Shown piece by piece: positions 41,119-51,500 of a stretch of DNA of 64,000 bases. Location: the NCBI GenBank assembly GCA_030220185.1, contig JASPKZ010007296.1, forward strand, positions 786,501-850,500, in the 5' to 3' direction. This stretch comes from Diploptera punctata (taxonomy: Eukaryota; Arthropoda; Insecta; Blattodea; Blaberidae). Below the pieces are notes generated by a model, which ran no database searches, was not told the DNA's origin, and saw only the letters and a list, made by a program, of their open reading frames with translations. Within the stretch, counting starts at the first letter, position 1; each line of letters opens with the position of its first letter. Both the position numbers and the translations under genes were made by a program.

Positions 41119-41576
41119 TATATTGACGGCATTATGAAACAATGGAAGATTATGACAAAATTCTTAGATTGGACAATAATACAAGTATTAATAACTTAAT
41201 TTTCGCCGATAATTTACTCTTACTACACCATGATGAGATCTGTTACAATTGGATGCTTACAAACTAAATTCAGTATGTAGCGATTATAATAATTTTAAAA
41301 TTTCAGTAAGTAAAACAAAAGTAATGGCATTTTGTGGAAAAAACACTCTGCGTGAAAAAATAATAATTAGGAACGAAATTATTGAACAAGTATCCCACTT
41401 TAGATATTTAGGATGTGATATCAGCTATGGATATGATAAAGATATTGACCATAAAACTCATCAGTTTTAAAATATTTGTGGCACAATAAATAGAACATTG
41501 AATAATAAAGCCCATAAACAAACAAAATTAAAATTTTATAAAACAATGGCAGTCCCTGTCCTTTTGTATGGGAGTG

Positions 41577-41577
<1 letters not shown>
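41119..41577 (+). mobile_element. LINE-N reverse transcriptase, right part
   Basis: It resumes with YIDGIMKQWK, then, frameshifted, LDNNTSINNLIFADNLLLLH. The catalytic FADD has become FADN. It continues as LDAYKLNSVCSDYNNFKI, SVSKTKVMAFCGKN, VSHFRYLGCDISYGYDKDID and LKFYKTMAVPVLLYGSEY, then stops at a (TA)n tract. The order is palm motif C to thumb. It is a dead copy. Confidence 0.85.

Positions 41578-41619
<42 letters not shown>
41578..41619. repeat. (TA)n microsatellite
   Basis: A TA run between the LINE-N fragment and the pogo derivative. Confidence 0.9.
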
Positions 41620-41620
<1 letters not shown>

Positions 41621-42702
41621 CTTGTTTAATCCGGAACGTGAATAATGCGGAAATCTGTCCAATGTGAACAAATTAATTGGTTCCGGCGAAATAATAGTAA
41701 TTTTACATGTATTTATTTTGCATAAAATGGAATCTGTCCAACGCGGAAACGGAAGAATATTTCTATACAATTCATGAAAAGAAAATTTTATAAAGCGGAA
41801 AGACAGAGAGAGAAATAAATTAGTTTCCACTTCATTGAATAGGCTAAAAAAAGGAATGATTCCTGCCGCCGGGTAAATTCTATCTGTACGTAAAATTTTC
41901 TTTCGGCCTCACTGCACATCCATTATGCGAAATACAGATATTGCACCTGTCTTACAAATAACATTGCACTGTAAAATCTTAAATTAATTAAAGTTCTGAG
42001 ACCCATCTGTCACAGATTGCGTTGTGAATTTACGGAATAAAGACGGATAAAACTTATGTTTCATTGTCATTAAACGAATAAGTGATAGAAGACATAAAAA
42101 AAAACTGAGTGCCCGAAATAATGACTAAATTTAAATGTGGAAAAACTCATGTTTATGAGACTTTAAAACACAAAGAAAAAGTGATGAATGATGCAAGGAA
42201 ATGGTCAAAAGAATAGAAAGATAAAAAATAAAATAAAAATAAAGAAATCAACGAAATATTGTGGGAGTGTTTTACAAGTGAACGTTAAAAAATCTCCAAA
42301 TTTCCGGACCGATGCTCCAATCAGGTTGGCTGAACAGTTTTGGGACACAATGTAGTGTGAAATGAAATTTGCGGGGAATCAAAGGATGTGGACAAAAGTG
42401 TAGTTAGTGAGCGAAAACCGAAACTGCATACTTTAATTTCAGGATACGCGCCTAAGAGACATTTCTAACGCTGACGAAAAGGGACTATACTTTTTATTTC
42501 GCGCGTTAACTGTAGAAGTCGCTCGTACGTACTTATACTTCACTTTTCAAGGGCAGCGGATCTACAATTAATCAGAGGTACGTAAAAAAGACATATATCG
42601 TACTCTATAATTTACGAATATTAATAAATTTTAGATTTTTATAATGCGGAATATTGTCTAATGTGAAAAAAATTCGTCCCATTCGATTCCGCTTTGAACA
42701 AG

Positions 42703-42704
<2 letters not shown>
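41620..42704 (+). mobile_element. pogo/Tigger deletion derivative with terminal inverted repeats
   Basis: The left end reads ACTTGTTTAATCCGGAA and the right end, read inwards, ACTTGTTCAAAGCGGAA; both lie in TA repeats, as expected for a TA-targeting element. Coding remains include HVYETLKHKEKVMNDARKW, NEILWECFTS, NLQISGPMLQ, FCGESKDVDKSVVSE and NADEKGLYFLFRALTVE. These correspond to the CENP-B-like DNA-binding half and the first DDE Asp block of pogo transposases. The rest of the catalytic domain is deleted. Frameshifts are frequent. Confidence 0.75.

Positions 42705-42736
<32 letters not shown>
42705..42736. repeat. (TA)n microsatellite
   Basis: A TA run at the right end of the pogo derivative. 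Confidence 0.9.
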
Positions 42737-42740
<4 letters not shown>

Positions 42741-42894
42741 AATGCTTTATTTTAGCTGGCAGAGTTAAGGCCACAAGGCCTTCTCTTCCACTCAACCAGC
42801 GAATAGTAGAACATTAGACAAAAATTACATACTTATTACAACTTCAAGATATTATTAAAATACAGACTAAACTTTATTTATGAGTGAATAAGTG
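42737..42894 (-). mobile_element. LINE-H 3' end, antisense
   Basis: The minus strand reads GCTGGTTGAGTGGAAGAGAA, GGCCTTGTGGCC, TTAACTCTGCCAGC, TAAAATAAAGC. The hairpin and its outer CTGG/CCAG stem are perfect here. The upstream part is short and AT-rich, with no coding remains. Confidence 0.8.
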
Positions 42895-43340
42895 TGTATG
42901 TCTGTTAACGCTCTAGCGGCCGCAACTTTTTTCGGAATCAAACTCGGCATAAAACAATACATTAAGAAAAGTAAGATCAGGTTCATTAATCAACAAAGCA
43001 AACCATTAAGAGTGATTTTGATATAAAGCAAAAATTTAAAAATCGCTCTAGCGGACGTAATTTTCGTTTCATCGTAATGAGAATGTATAGCCACTGAATT
43101 AAATTTAGAAAGATATTCTCCAAAAATCAGCGAAGTCAATCCATTAGGATGGAGGTTTACCTGGAAGCCAATTATTGAAAATCGCTCTAGCAGTCACTAT
43201 TTTTTTTCCAACGAAACTTATAACATTTGGATAAGGAAAATAAGAGCGAGCTCTTTAATCAGGAATATCGGACCATAAATTCGATTTACTGAGTAGTTCA
43301 CTTAGTTTACGCAGTTCCTGGGTGACGGATCTCTTTCTCT
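42895..43340. repeat. repeat-Q copy, about three internal units
   Basis: Each unit of about 130-150 bp contains an (A)AATCGCTCTAGCGG word, a poly-T word, AACGAAACT(C)GGCAT and a CAGCAAAATCGGACCATTA / GAGTGGAGGTT word. Three units are visible here, starting near 42908, 43040 and 43180. It ends with GCAGTTCCTGGGTGACGGA. Confidence 0.6.
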
Positions 43341-43929
43341 CTCAAATATTGTTTACTAATTTTTGCGGCAACCTGTATAATCTACGGTTCTTTTACGTAA
43401 TTTGAGATATAATGATGAGATATAATGAGACAATCCTTAGGCCTACTGAGTTTATCAACAAAGTAACCTGAAGCGATTACCGAGGAATGTTATACAATAC
43501 GTAAAAAAACGTGATTAAACATTTATGAACTAGTCATTCAGCAAACTTGCAGATGCTTAACTACGCAGATTTTCAATGTCACCTAATGACGCAATTACCT
43601 GCCATGTGCTGTACGCATACACCAATCGCCACATTGCACCACAGTCGAGCACATGTAAATATTGGTTGTAGATCTAGAGTAATTTGGAATTAAGTATGTA
43701 TAGACTTTACAATATACTAAAAACAAAATAAATGCTTGAGTAACGAGATCATGTCTGTTCCAGAACCTTGACAAAAATAGAGAAGGAAATTGCGTTTCAT
43801 TTTGAAGGTCTGCTTCTCCTGATCCATTCCTTACATAAGGGATTGGCATAACCATGACGTTGCACCAATTGAATTCATTACATTTTCTTATTACTCTATA
43901 CACGTAAAAATGTAAAATGTGAAACCATT
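43341..43929. other. unassigned sequence
   Basis: An antisense 102-codon frame at 43595-43903 has no motif I recognise. No repeat found. Confidence 0.35.
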
Positions 43930-44150
43930 ACATGCTTTAGGAGGCCCTTGGGGTAGTTAAAGCTTACATCTTTTTAGACAATCGGCATTGGAAGTCAGTC
44001 CGATTGTCAGCCCTGCATGACGGCCACCTTTACTCCCAGAAAAAAAACGTCTGGTACACATTTGAGTCGGCCCAGGGCAATAGTCCCGTCACAAGTGTGG
44101 GCCGGTTTAAAAATCCTGATTCCATTCGGACATAATAATGTCTCTTGCTT
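43930..44150 (-). mobile_element. SINE-D-like copy without head
   Basis: The antisense order TCAGGATTTTTAAACCGGCC, GGACTATTGCCCTGGGCC, GGTCGTCATGCAGGGC-type and GATTGTCTAAAAAGATG follows the SINE-D copy at 31431. The tRNA-like head is missing or decayed. Confidence 0.45.
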
Positions 44151-44521
44151 CACAATTATTAATCACTCGGTTCTTTCTACTTGCTGACAGTCTCGCTTAA
44201 CACAGTTTGTTGTAGCGGTTAGGTCACTTCTATCCTCGTCCACTCTTTGGACACGACTAGCTCCTCCGATCCCCGTAACACCTTATGTATGCAAGGGTTG
44301 GAATATTCTAAACGCCCAGGCGAGATTTTTCCACAGTAGACGTCTCCAAAATCAGATAGTCAGATTTTTCTGGAATCGACCTTACCAGATTGGATGTATA
44401 GACGCGTGTGGAAAGTTCTCCGCGGACTTTCCGATTCGTGACTTGACAGCACACGATATAATGGCGAGACCCCAATTCTAACTGCCACCCGCGAAATTAA
44501 AAAAAAAAAAAAAAAAAAAAA
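44151..44521 (+). other. unassigned sequence ending in a 23-base A-run
   Basis: The block up to 44498 is less AT-rich than its surroundings and ends abruptly in about 23 A at 44499-44521, the form of a retroposed transcript. I recognise no coding sequence or second copy. Confidence 0.35.
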
Positions 44522-44571
44522 CTAGTCCAACAATGAGTTACAATATTAATTATTTCATACTATATATCATT

Positions 44572-44938
44572 TCAGCCGGCTGTAGTGGTTTACTGCCTCT
44601 AGTCCAGACGGTCGCGAGCTCAAACCCAGCCGGAGTTGATGTATTTTTACGATGGAAAAATCCAAGGGACAGGTTCTCCGGGAAGGACTTTCAGTCGTGG
44701 ATCCAGAGTCTGAATATTTTCAGACTCATAAAATAACCGCAAGTCTGAATAAAAAAAACCCTCTGTGAAACATTTAACCGACCTTCATTGTCTACTAGAT
44801 TTTATCATTGAGGCAATGAACTAATCACATGATATTCGTTGACATCTATAGGTAAATAAGCGCAACTTAATTAGCTTGATTAAGAAACTCCCGGTTGGGA
44901 TCATCCATGTGCTCAAGATGGACATATGGGATATACAC
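44572..44938 (+). mobile_element. SINE-C copy with 10-bp duplication
   Basis: ATATATCATT occurs at 44562-44571 and 44939-44948. Head CAGCCGGCTGTAGTGGTTTA, box B GCTCAAACCCAGCCGG. The body includes GTCGTGGATCCAGAGTCTGA and GTTGACATCTATAGGTAAAT. It ends GGACATATGGGATATACAC. It diverges from the copy at 23401 but is collinear with it. Confidence 0.8.
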
Positions 44939-44948
44939 ATATATCATT

Positions 44949-45299
44949 ACAGTATTTTACATGTGGTTCCACGGTTAAACTAGTTATTGTCTCCCTGGCT
45001 TAACTTGACAAATTTGTAGAAAGAAATAGCTGTATCACTTCTCTCACTCGTACCAGTGTTGATATTTCTTCACATGGTTTAATAGGGGATGGAGGAAGAG
45101 AAAAAAATCCCAGGAATCTTTCGAAAACTGACAACAGGGTGGGTTCTTTCTTTTATAACTGGGCGAAAGCGGTCAAGGATCTACCCTTATACCTCCATCT
45201 CTCTCTCTGCCAAGTTAAGCCAGCTATATAATATAGTCACTCGCCCACCATATCTGGGTCCCGAATTCGCGTCTCGGTCACTACATGTGTGGTTCATGA
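44949..45299. other. unassigned; start of a 165-codon frame
   Basis: An open frame at 45089-45586 (165 codons, basic, no known motif) overlaps repeat-G antisense. I do not treat it as a gene because its second half is repeat sequence. Confidence 0.4.
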
Positions 45300-45490
45300 T
45301 GGGGAAATTGGGACAGGATTTAATCGGTATTTCTTCTGTTTTTCCTTGTCATTCCACCACTTATTCATACTCGTGTAATCCATTTCATTCCATGTGTGAT
45401 GGTACGACAGGTATTCTCGTACATTGTAGGCGGATTTCATCTCATTTCATATATCGACCTGGTATTACGCCAGACATGAGTACAGAGTTT
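45300..45490 (-). repeat. repeat-G, antisense copy
   Basis: This is the second copy of the element at 24846-25020, recognised by TAATACCAGGTCGATATA, GAAATGAGATGAAATCCGCC and ATGGAATGAAATGGATTACA. Confidence 0.5.
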
Positions 45491-45798
45491 ACTTTTACTC
45501 CTATTTTACAAAACTCCCGGGGATGGAATCATTATAGAACTATGCACTCAAAAAAACGGATGCAAATTTCTCCAACACATGAATAGGCCTATATTTAAAA
45601 AATAAGTGAAACAGACTATTAAATTTTCTGCGAATTAACTACATAATTACCTTTTAAATCGTCGGATAAACGCTATACAAATATAAGGCGTAGATTTATA
45701 CCATTTAGTAATATTGTATTCTCTAATGTTGTAATAGGACACATGTTTAATTCCATTGTCCTTCCTTCACCACAGCTTTTAATTGCATTGTTACAAAT

Positions 45799-46134
45799 TA
45801 ATGAACTCCAAGCACGACAGGCTTAGAAGACCCTTGGCCTACCAGCCGGCTGCTAGCGCCACATCCACATATGTTAATCACAGAGGTAGACGATCATCTA
45901 GTCAGTGTAGGGGTGACATCTGGTCTGCATGTCGGGTCCCCCAGCCGTTATAGCTGGTCTTCTCAACCTGGAGTCGCTACTTTTAGTAGCTACCCAAATG
46001 CCTCACGTAGGTGGACACCGGTCCCATACTGATCGAAATTCCATGAGAAAATTTCTTCCCTCATGGGGACTGGAACCAGAGCAAGTCCCGTAGCTCTGCG
46101 CCAAGGCTTCTTGCTTTACGACGCGACGTGGGAC
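45799..46134 (-). mobile_element. SINE-A copy with perfect 14-bp duplication
   Basis: GCATTGTTACAAAT at 45785-45798 and 46135-46148 fixes a 336-bp insertion. The antisense head is GTCCCACGTCGCGTCGTAAA, decayed in box A. Box B is GGTTCCAGTCCCCATG. The body TGTAGCTACT... and GGCTGGGGGACCCGACATGC is well kept. The tail GGCCAAGGGTCTTCTAAGCC ends in GTGCTTGGAGTTCATTAA. Confidence 0.9.
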
Positions 46135-46284
46135 GCATTGTTACAAATATTTTACTTTTAGCGACTTCTGAAGGGATGTAGCTACTGAGGTTTCACTCAT
46201 GAAGACATTTCTGAAAAGTTTTTACAAGTCTTCATCGATACCTTACTATTTACTAGACACCGAAAATGATCATGATACAAATAT

Positions 46285-46490
46285 ATATAATTGTCAGTTA
46301 ACGCTCTAAATGCAACAAATTTTGTTTCTTTCAGAACCAAACTCGGCATGATAGTAACGACTAATGTTAATAAGGTCGAGTTTGTTAACCAGCAAAATGG
46401 TGTCTTAAGGAGTGGGCGTTAATCAAAAGCGAAAATATAAAAATCGTTCTAGCAGCAGCATTTTTTTCGATTTTTCGCAACGAAACTCAT
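46285..46490. repeat. repeat-Q copy, left part
   Basis: It has GTCAGTTAACGCTCTAAATG, AACCAAACTCGGCATGATAG, CCAGCAAAATGGTGTCTTAA, GAGTGGGCGTTAATC and AAATCGTTCTAGCAGCAGC. The next unit is interrupted by a purine microsatellite and a SINE-B1. Confidence 0.6.
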
Positions 46491-46499
46491 TGAAAAAAA

Positions 46500-46539
<40 letters not shown>

Positions 46540-46561
46540 GAGGGAGAGAGAGAGAGAGAGG

Positions 46562-46603
<42 letters not shown>

Positions 46604-46615
46604 AAGAGAAGAGAA

Positions 46616-46681
<66 letters not shown>
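46491..46681. repeat. (GAAA)n(GA)n purine microsatellite
   Basis: About 190 bp of pure purine strand, starting as GAAA repeats and passing to GA with AAAG interruptions. Long antisense Ser/Leu/Phe frames through it are artefacts. Confidence 0.95.
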
Positions 46682-46689
46682 TGAAGGAT

Positions 46690-47016
46690 CCATCCATATT
46701 AATTCTGCCCGAGGGCAGGTCCTTCACTGCAATCATAGCATTTTCATGCAGCTTTACTAGGGAACTGTAGGTGTGGTAGCTTCCCGTTGCTTTCCACACC
46801 GGTGAATGATGATGATGATGATAATGATAGGAATGATGATGATGGCCATATGATTCGGGGACCGTGGGCCTTAAAGTTTTCCTGACATTTGTCTTACAGG
46901 TGAGGAAAAACCCCGATAAAAACCTCACCCAGAAAAACTGCCCCGACCGGGGATCAAACCCGGGCCCGCTGCGTGACAAGGCAGCACGCTACTTCGAGAC
47001 CACAGCGGTGTACACA
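46690..47016 (-). mobile_element. SINE-B1 copy inside repeat-Q
   Basis: The antisense head is CCGCTGTGGTCTCGAAGTAG with B box GGGTTTGATCCCCGGTCGGG, then an ATCATCATC-type run and the B1 tail. The tail hairpin has lost one arm (ATGCAGCTTT). Flanking AGAGAGTGAAGGAT (46677-46690) and AGAGAGAAGGAT (about 47017-47028) look like an imperfect duplication in the purine tract. Confidence 0.85.
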
Positions 47017-47300
47017 GAGAGAAGGATAATCTCCAAAAACCAGCGTGAAGTGGGGGTTTATCTCAAAATCGAAATTTTAAAATAGCTCTTGCGGCCGCTA
47101 TGTTTGTTTTCTCGCAATAAAATGGGATTTCTCGGAAGTTAGAATTAAAGAAAGGCAGAATGAATAAAATAGCAATGGATATTGCGAGGGGATATATACC
47201 ATCAATTAACAAAACCAGCAAAATCGGACCCTAAATCCGATTTGCTGAGGAATTTATTACGAAATTCCTGAGTTTCAGACTTTTTCTAATTGTTGTAATC
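47017..47300. repeat. repeat-Q copy, right part
   Basis: It resumes with AATCTCCAAAAACCAGCGTG, AAATAGCTCTTGCGGCCGCT and CTCGCAATAAAATGGGATT, ending CCAGCAAAATCGGACCCTAA and AAATTCCTGAGTTTCAGAC. The final block matches the ends of the copies at 43340 and 58200. Confidence 0.6.
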
Positions 47301-47517
47301 CATTAAATCCTTATTATTACAATAACCCTGGTATAACAATACAAAGTGTGAGTGCTCGCAAATTTATACCGAGGCGTGACTCTACGTCATTTGTTAAGTG
47401 AGCTTTATATGGAAGTGAAGGATTTACAAGGCTACGTAATATCGGCTAGATTATTGCGCTTTCAATATGCTTTAAACAGGGCGTCTCCTGCACTGCTTCA
47501 TTTCCAATTCTCCCTCT

Positions 47518-47920
47518 CTCCCCCTCTCTTTACCTTAGTTTACCTCTCCTTATAGGTACGTTTAAGTACCCCACGCCATACTGGCCTTACCGTGGCACTA
47601 CCTATCCGGATGGTATATCAAATTCTGGATCACACAATTTTTTGACCTCCCAGGATAAATGACCAACTCAATGCAACATAAACGTTTTGAAGACAAGACA
47701 CTCCAGTCACTCACTCATCTTTACTAAACAAGGCGAAAATGTTAATAATTACGATGGCAAGATGATTTTCGGGGATCATTTGGGCCTTAGAAATTTTCTT
47801 AAAGGTGGGGAATAAACTCGAAAAAAATCACCCAGGCAACTTGTACCGACCGGGATCGAATTCGAACCCACTGCTTTTGAGGCAACGACGTTACTCCGAG
47901 ACCATAGCAGTGGAAAAATT
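47518..47920 (-). mobile_element. SINE-B2 copy
   Basis: The antisense head is CCACTGCTATGGTCTCGGAG with B box GAATTCGATCCCGGTCGG. The body GAAAATCATCTTGCCATCG and tail GTCAAAAAATTGTGTGATCC, CGTACCTATAAGGAGAGG are collinear with the copy at 869. One copy of the segment that is tandemly repeated at 5055 is present. Confidence 0.75.
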
Positions 47921-48004
47921 TCCAATTATAACTTACAAAAACATATTTAAAAAAAGATGATTCATATTAAACAAAAAGTTATCGTTACAAAAACAGAGCC
48001 GGTC

Positions 48005-48270
48005 ATGACGGACTTGAAATTACCACACTCGCCTCTGGTTCGAAAGTTCATAAGTTTAAAGCCGGCCGAGATCGTTGGACTTTTTCAGGGCCTAAAAATC
48101 CTTAAAAAAAACTGAAGCCGTGGGCCCGTATTGTAGATTTATGGCATGTAAAAAAAAACCTCAAACCAGAAATAGATCTATGTACAACATTTGTTCGCGC
48201 CTTCACTCTCAGATTTATATTTCGATGCTAATGATGTCAGATCTTAAAGAGCGTCATTAAATAAAATAAC
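48005..48270 (+). mobile_element. SINE-C-like copy
   Basis: A decayed head (GGACTTGAAATTACCACACT ... TTAAAGCCGGCCGAGATCG) is followed by GATGCTAATGATGTCAGATC and AAAGAGCGTCATTAAATAAA. The tail is the one seen at 4860-4905 and 33768-33800. Confidence 0.5.
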
Positions 48271-48956
48271 AACACTCGGATATTATGTAAATCAATTAAT
48301 GCAAATCTCACTAGCTTACGAGTATAACATTGATTATTATTTCTATACGTGTGTAATGACAATAATAAAGACTGATAGGAAAACCATAATTTCGCTGCTT
48401 AGAACTAGGTTGTTCTAACTACACTTAATTTTTTGTTTGTTTATATCCATTATGTCCTAACTCTTCTTCTTGTATCAGTTTCACACATAAAATTCTGCAT
48501 TTTATGGTCAGAAATTATTACAGTCTTTTCTTTTAAAAAGCGCTATAGCCTAATTATTTTGAATTGGATAGTTTCCAAACTTTATTGAACTATCCTGAAA
48601 AATTAAAAACAATGACGTTAGAACAACCTAGTTCTAAGTAGGTTAGATATTTGAATTTTCTATTTAAAAAACAAGATTTCCTCTTGAAAAAGTGGAAAAC
48701 ATCAGAAGAATAAAAAAATCCGCCATGGAGGAACTGCGTAAAACAAAACTAATTCCTAAGCAATTTTAATTTATGGTTCGATTTTGCTGGTTTATAAAAT
48801 ATAACTACATTTTGATAATTATATTGCCTTGTTTAGTATTAATCTACCAATGAATTGTATGCCTATGTCTATTCTTGAAAGGATAGAGGTGGCCTTGTCC
48901 TTAAGCTGGTCAATTATCCGGGGAGGACCTCTAAGCCCTTGTGTGGTATTTACGTA
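48271..48956. other. unassigned sequence
   Basis: No gene recognised. GAACTAGGTTGTTCTAAC (48403-48420) reappears inverted as GTTAGAACAACCTAGTTC (48617-48634), bounding about 232 bp. The bounded element is taken up in the findings. Confidence 0.45.
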
Positions 48957-48982
48957 CGTATGTATGTATGTATGTATGTATG

Positions 48983-49012
<30 letters not shown>
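48957..49012. repeat. (GTAT)n(TA)n microsatellite
   Basis: GTAT units pass into TA units. Confidence 0.9.
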
Positions 49013-49013
<1 letters not shown>

Positions 49014-49090
49014 TTGAACAAGAGTTTAAACATCCTCTTGCAACAGATATTGAAACGTAAGGCATGCGACACGTAAAAGTGCGAATACCT

Positions 49091-49093
<3 letters not shown>

Positions 49094-49152
<59 letters not shown>

Positions 49153-49167
49153 CTAGTAGTAGTAATA
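49094..49167. repeat. (TAG)n microsatellite
   Basis: About 24 TAG units with two substitutions. It forms the 3' tail of the antisense LINE-T next to it. Confidence 0.9.
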
Positions 49168-49720
49168 GTTCTATCACTCATCTTGGAAGCATAGGGCCTT
49201 TGTGAAAACACGCCACCGGACTCTGTTCTTTGCCAAATTCCTGACCTCATTCCAGCTTTTATTTTGTTGTTAACTTTCTATTATTACTAAGCTGCGCCAA
49301 ATAATTTTTGGTCTTCCTCTTTTCCTAGGCAATCCCTGTGGATTCTATCCCACAACTCGCTTTGGCACACTGTCTAGTTCTTTTCTGAGAGAGTATTATT
49401 TCCATTTACTATATTTAATATCCTTCCAGATTTCATTTTGTTATGTTATCTCCCATAATTCTTCGTTTGATATGGTTTTTGGCCACAAGATTCTCAAAAC
49501 AAATTTTAGAATCCGTTTATATACATCTGCAATGTTATATGTAGCGCAATTGTTCCTTCCCAAATCTCATCCCATATAGCAATATACACTTCAACATTGC
49601 TATTGAATAGTCTTAATTCAGATTTAGTTGAGATATCTATATGGGTGACAATTGTGAGAATACAGTTTTTGATTCTCAAATTCTAGCCTTAATAGGCCTA
49701 TTTTCTTTTGATCCTCTTTT
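49168..49720 (-). mobile_element. LINE-T 3' region
   Basis: The antisense end reads LAKNRVRWRVFTKALCFQDE and then stop, a typical C-terminus of RTE-like LINEs. Upstream are decayed stretches such as RIVGQKPYQTKNYGR-type and NGF..NLF words. The (TAG)n on the 3' side is shared with the shorter copy at 21540. Confidence 0.6.
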
Positions 49721-49749
49721 TTATGCCATGCTTCGAAAATACTGGAATT

Positions 49750-51500
49750 CGGCTAACTAACTCATTCACTGGCACTATCGTAACCGTAGATTCATAGCAC
49801 CTCTCCATACATCTCTATCCTATCTAACAGTTTCCAATATTTCCCTCAAATTATGGTTAATGTTATTCTCTCAGCTCCTTCTCAATCTGCCAACTGAGGG
49901 TTTTCCTTCTGATTTTCCTATAAGAAGTTTCCATACCACATGTCCTGCTCATCGAAATCTACGAGACTTATCTGTTCCATTTATATCATGTAGCTTACTG
50001 TTATGTAGTCTTCTCCATTCGATGGGAGATGTCTGTTCATCTCCCTTTGATTCAAAAATTTTCCTAAGACCTATATTCTCAAATGCACGTAATCTTTTCT
50101 CCTCACTTAAAGTAAGAGGCCATGTTCCACATGCTCAAAATCTTTCCTACTCCCTTAAAGTAGGAGTCATTGTTTCTATTTTTTTATAATTGGGAGAATA
50201 ACAGTTTTGTACAATTCCAGTTTAGGTTTTTTTGAGAGAAGTTGGGGTGATAAGAGTGCCTTGAAATGCATAATAGCATTCATTTCCAGAATTGAGCCTA
50301 GGTTTAATTTATTTCTGCATCTCATTCATATGTGTAAGTATTGTTTCTAGGTTATTTGAATTCAGTCACTGATTCAAAATTTCCCTCATTTGTCATTAAC
50401 TGTCCATTTCCATTACGTAATGTATTTCTATGTGTGACCATACATTTACTTTTATTGATGCTTACTTCAAACCCCAATTTCTTAGTGCTTCTCAATAGTG
50501 TGTGCATGTTGGCTCTAAGTATCTCCTCGCTACCGCCCAATAATGCTACATCATCAGCATGAACTAACAGCTTATTAATATCATTGTGTTGTAGGCCCTC
50601 TTCGTCCTCTAAAGATTTGATGGCAAAATTGAATAGTAGAGGAAATAATGTATCTCTTTGCTTTAACCCATTTTGATTTTCAAAAGTGTTCGAGAACTGG
50701 TTGCCTACGCGCAACCTACTCTTTGTGCCATTCAGACACATTCGAATGAGTTTAACTAACTTTTAGGAATACTGAATTTTAGCAGGATACTACATATACT
50801 GTATATAACTTTCCCCTCATAATTGAATCTATGCTTTTTTGAAACTACATAATAGTTGATGCATTATACTCCCATTTATTTTCTAAAATCTAATACCAAA
50901 AATCGGATCTATTGTAGACTTGTTTCTTCTAAATCCACACTGATTATCACGTATTACTTCGTTAATATAGACAATAAGTCTGAGACTAATATATTTGTTA
51001 GAATTTTGTATGGAATTGAAAGTAATGTGATGGCCATGTAGTTGTTGCAATCATTGTTTTCATCTCGTTTCTTACAAATTGATTCGACAATCGATTATTT
51101 TCATTCATTTGCAAGAGCTTCTTTTTCTCAAATCATACTGAGCAACCGAAGTATCTTATCCATCAATTTTCCTCCCCCTGATTTTATCAGTTCTGCAGGG
51201 ATCACTTCTGGACCTGATTCATTAGACATCTTCAATTTTCCTATCGCCATTTCAACCTTTAATGGACTTGGTTCTGTGACTAACATTTCTACTGTCTGTA
51301 ATTCATCCTTTTCAATATACTGTTTTGCATTTGCATGTAATAACTGATTAAAATAACTTTTCCATCTATTTGATATACTCCTGGAATGCTGGGATTCGGC
51401 TACGTCTTCTATTTCTGTACCATTGAACTGAAATAGCTGTTGCATTTTTTTAAATTTACTTTCGATGTCAGAGAATCCGTGTGGCAATTAACAAATATCG
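49750..51500 (-). mobile_element. longest LINE-R copy (about 1.75 kb)
   Basis: It runs from the 3' terminus (CACTGGCACTATCGTAACCG) back into the reverse transcriptase. The antisense frame 51128-51487 has SNRWKSYFNQLLHAN, EPSPLKVEMAIGKLKMS and PEVIPAELIKSGGGKL, the N-terminal fingers. The frame 50352-50741 has NGLKQRDTLFPLLFNFAIK (motif B, normally GLRQGDxLSP) and LLVHADDVALLGGSEE (motif C, YADD changed to HADD), then KKLGFEVSINKSKCMVTH. The thumb and tail follow, decayed. The endonuclease is not in the copy. This shows the domain order of the family. Confidence 0.85.

Noticed and set aside
41528..41830. Antisense 100-codon frame
   Set aside because: It crosses a (TA)n tract and the pogo terminal repeat. 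The plus strand explains both sides.
45089..45586. 165-codon open frame
   Set aside because: The second half is antisense repeat-G. No domain, no splice or promoter evidence, and no similarity I can recall.
46412..46979. Long Arg/Glu-rich and Ser/Leu-rich open frames
   Set aside because: They translate a purine microsatellite and a SINE-B1. Similar low-complexity frames at 16288, 22887, 29190, 48950 and 19767 are rejected for the same reason.
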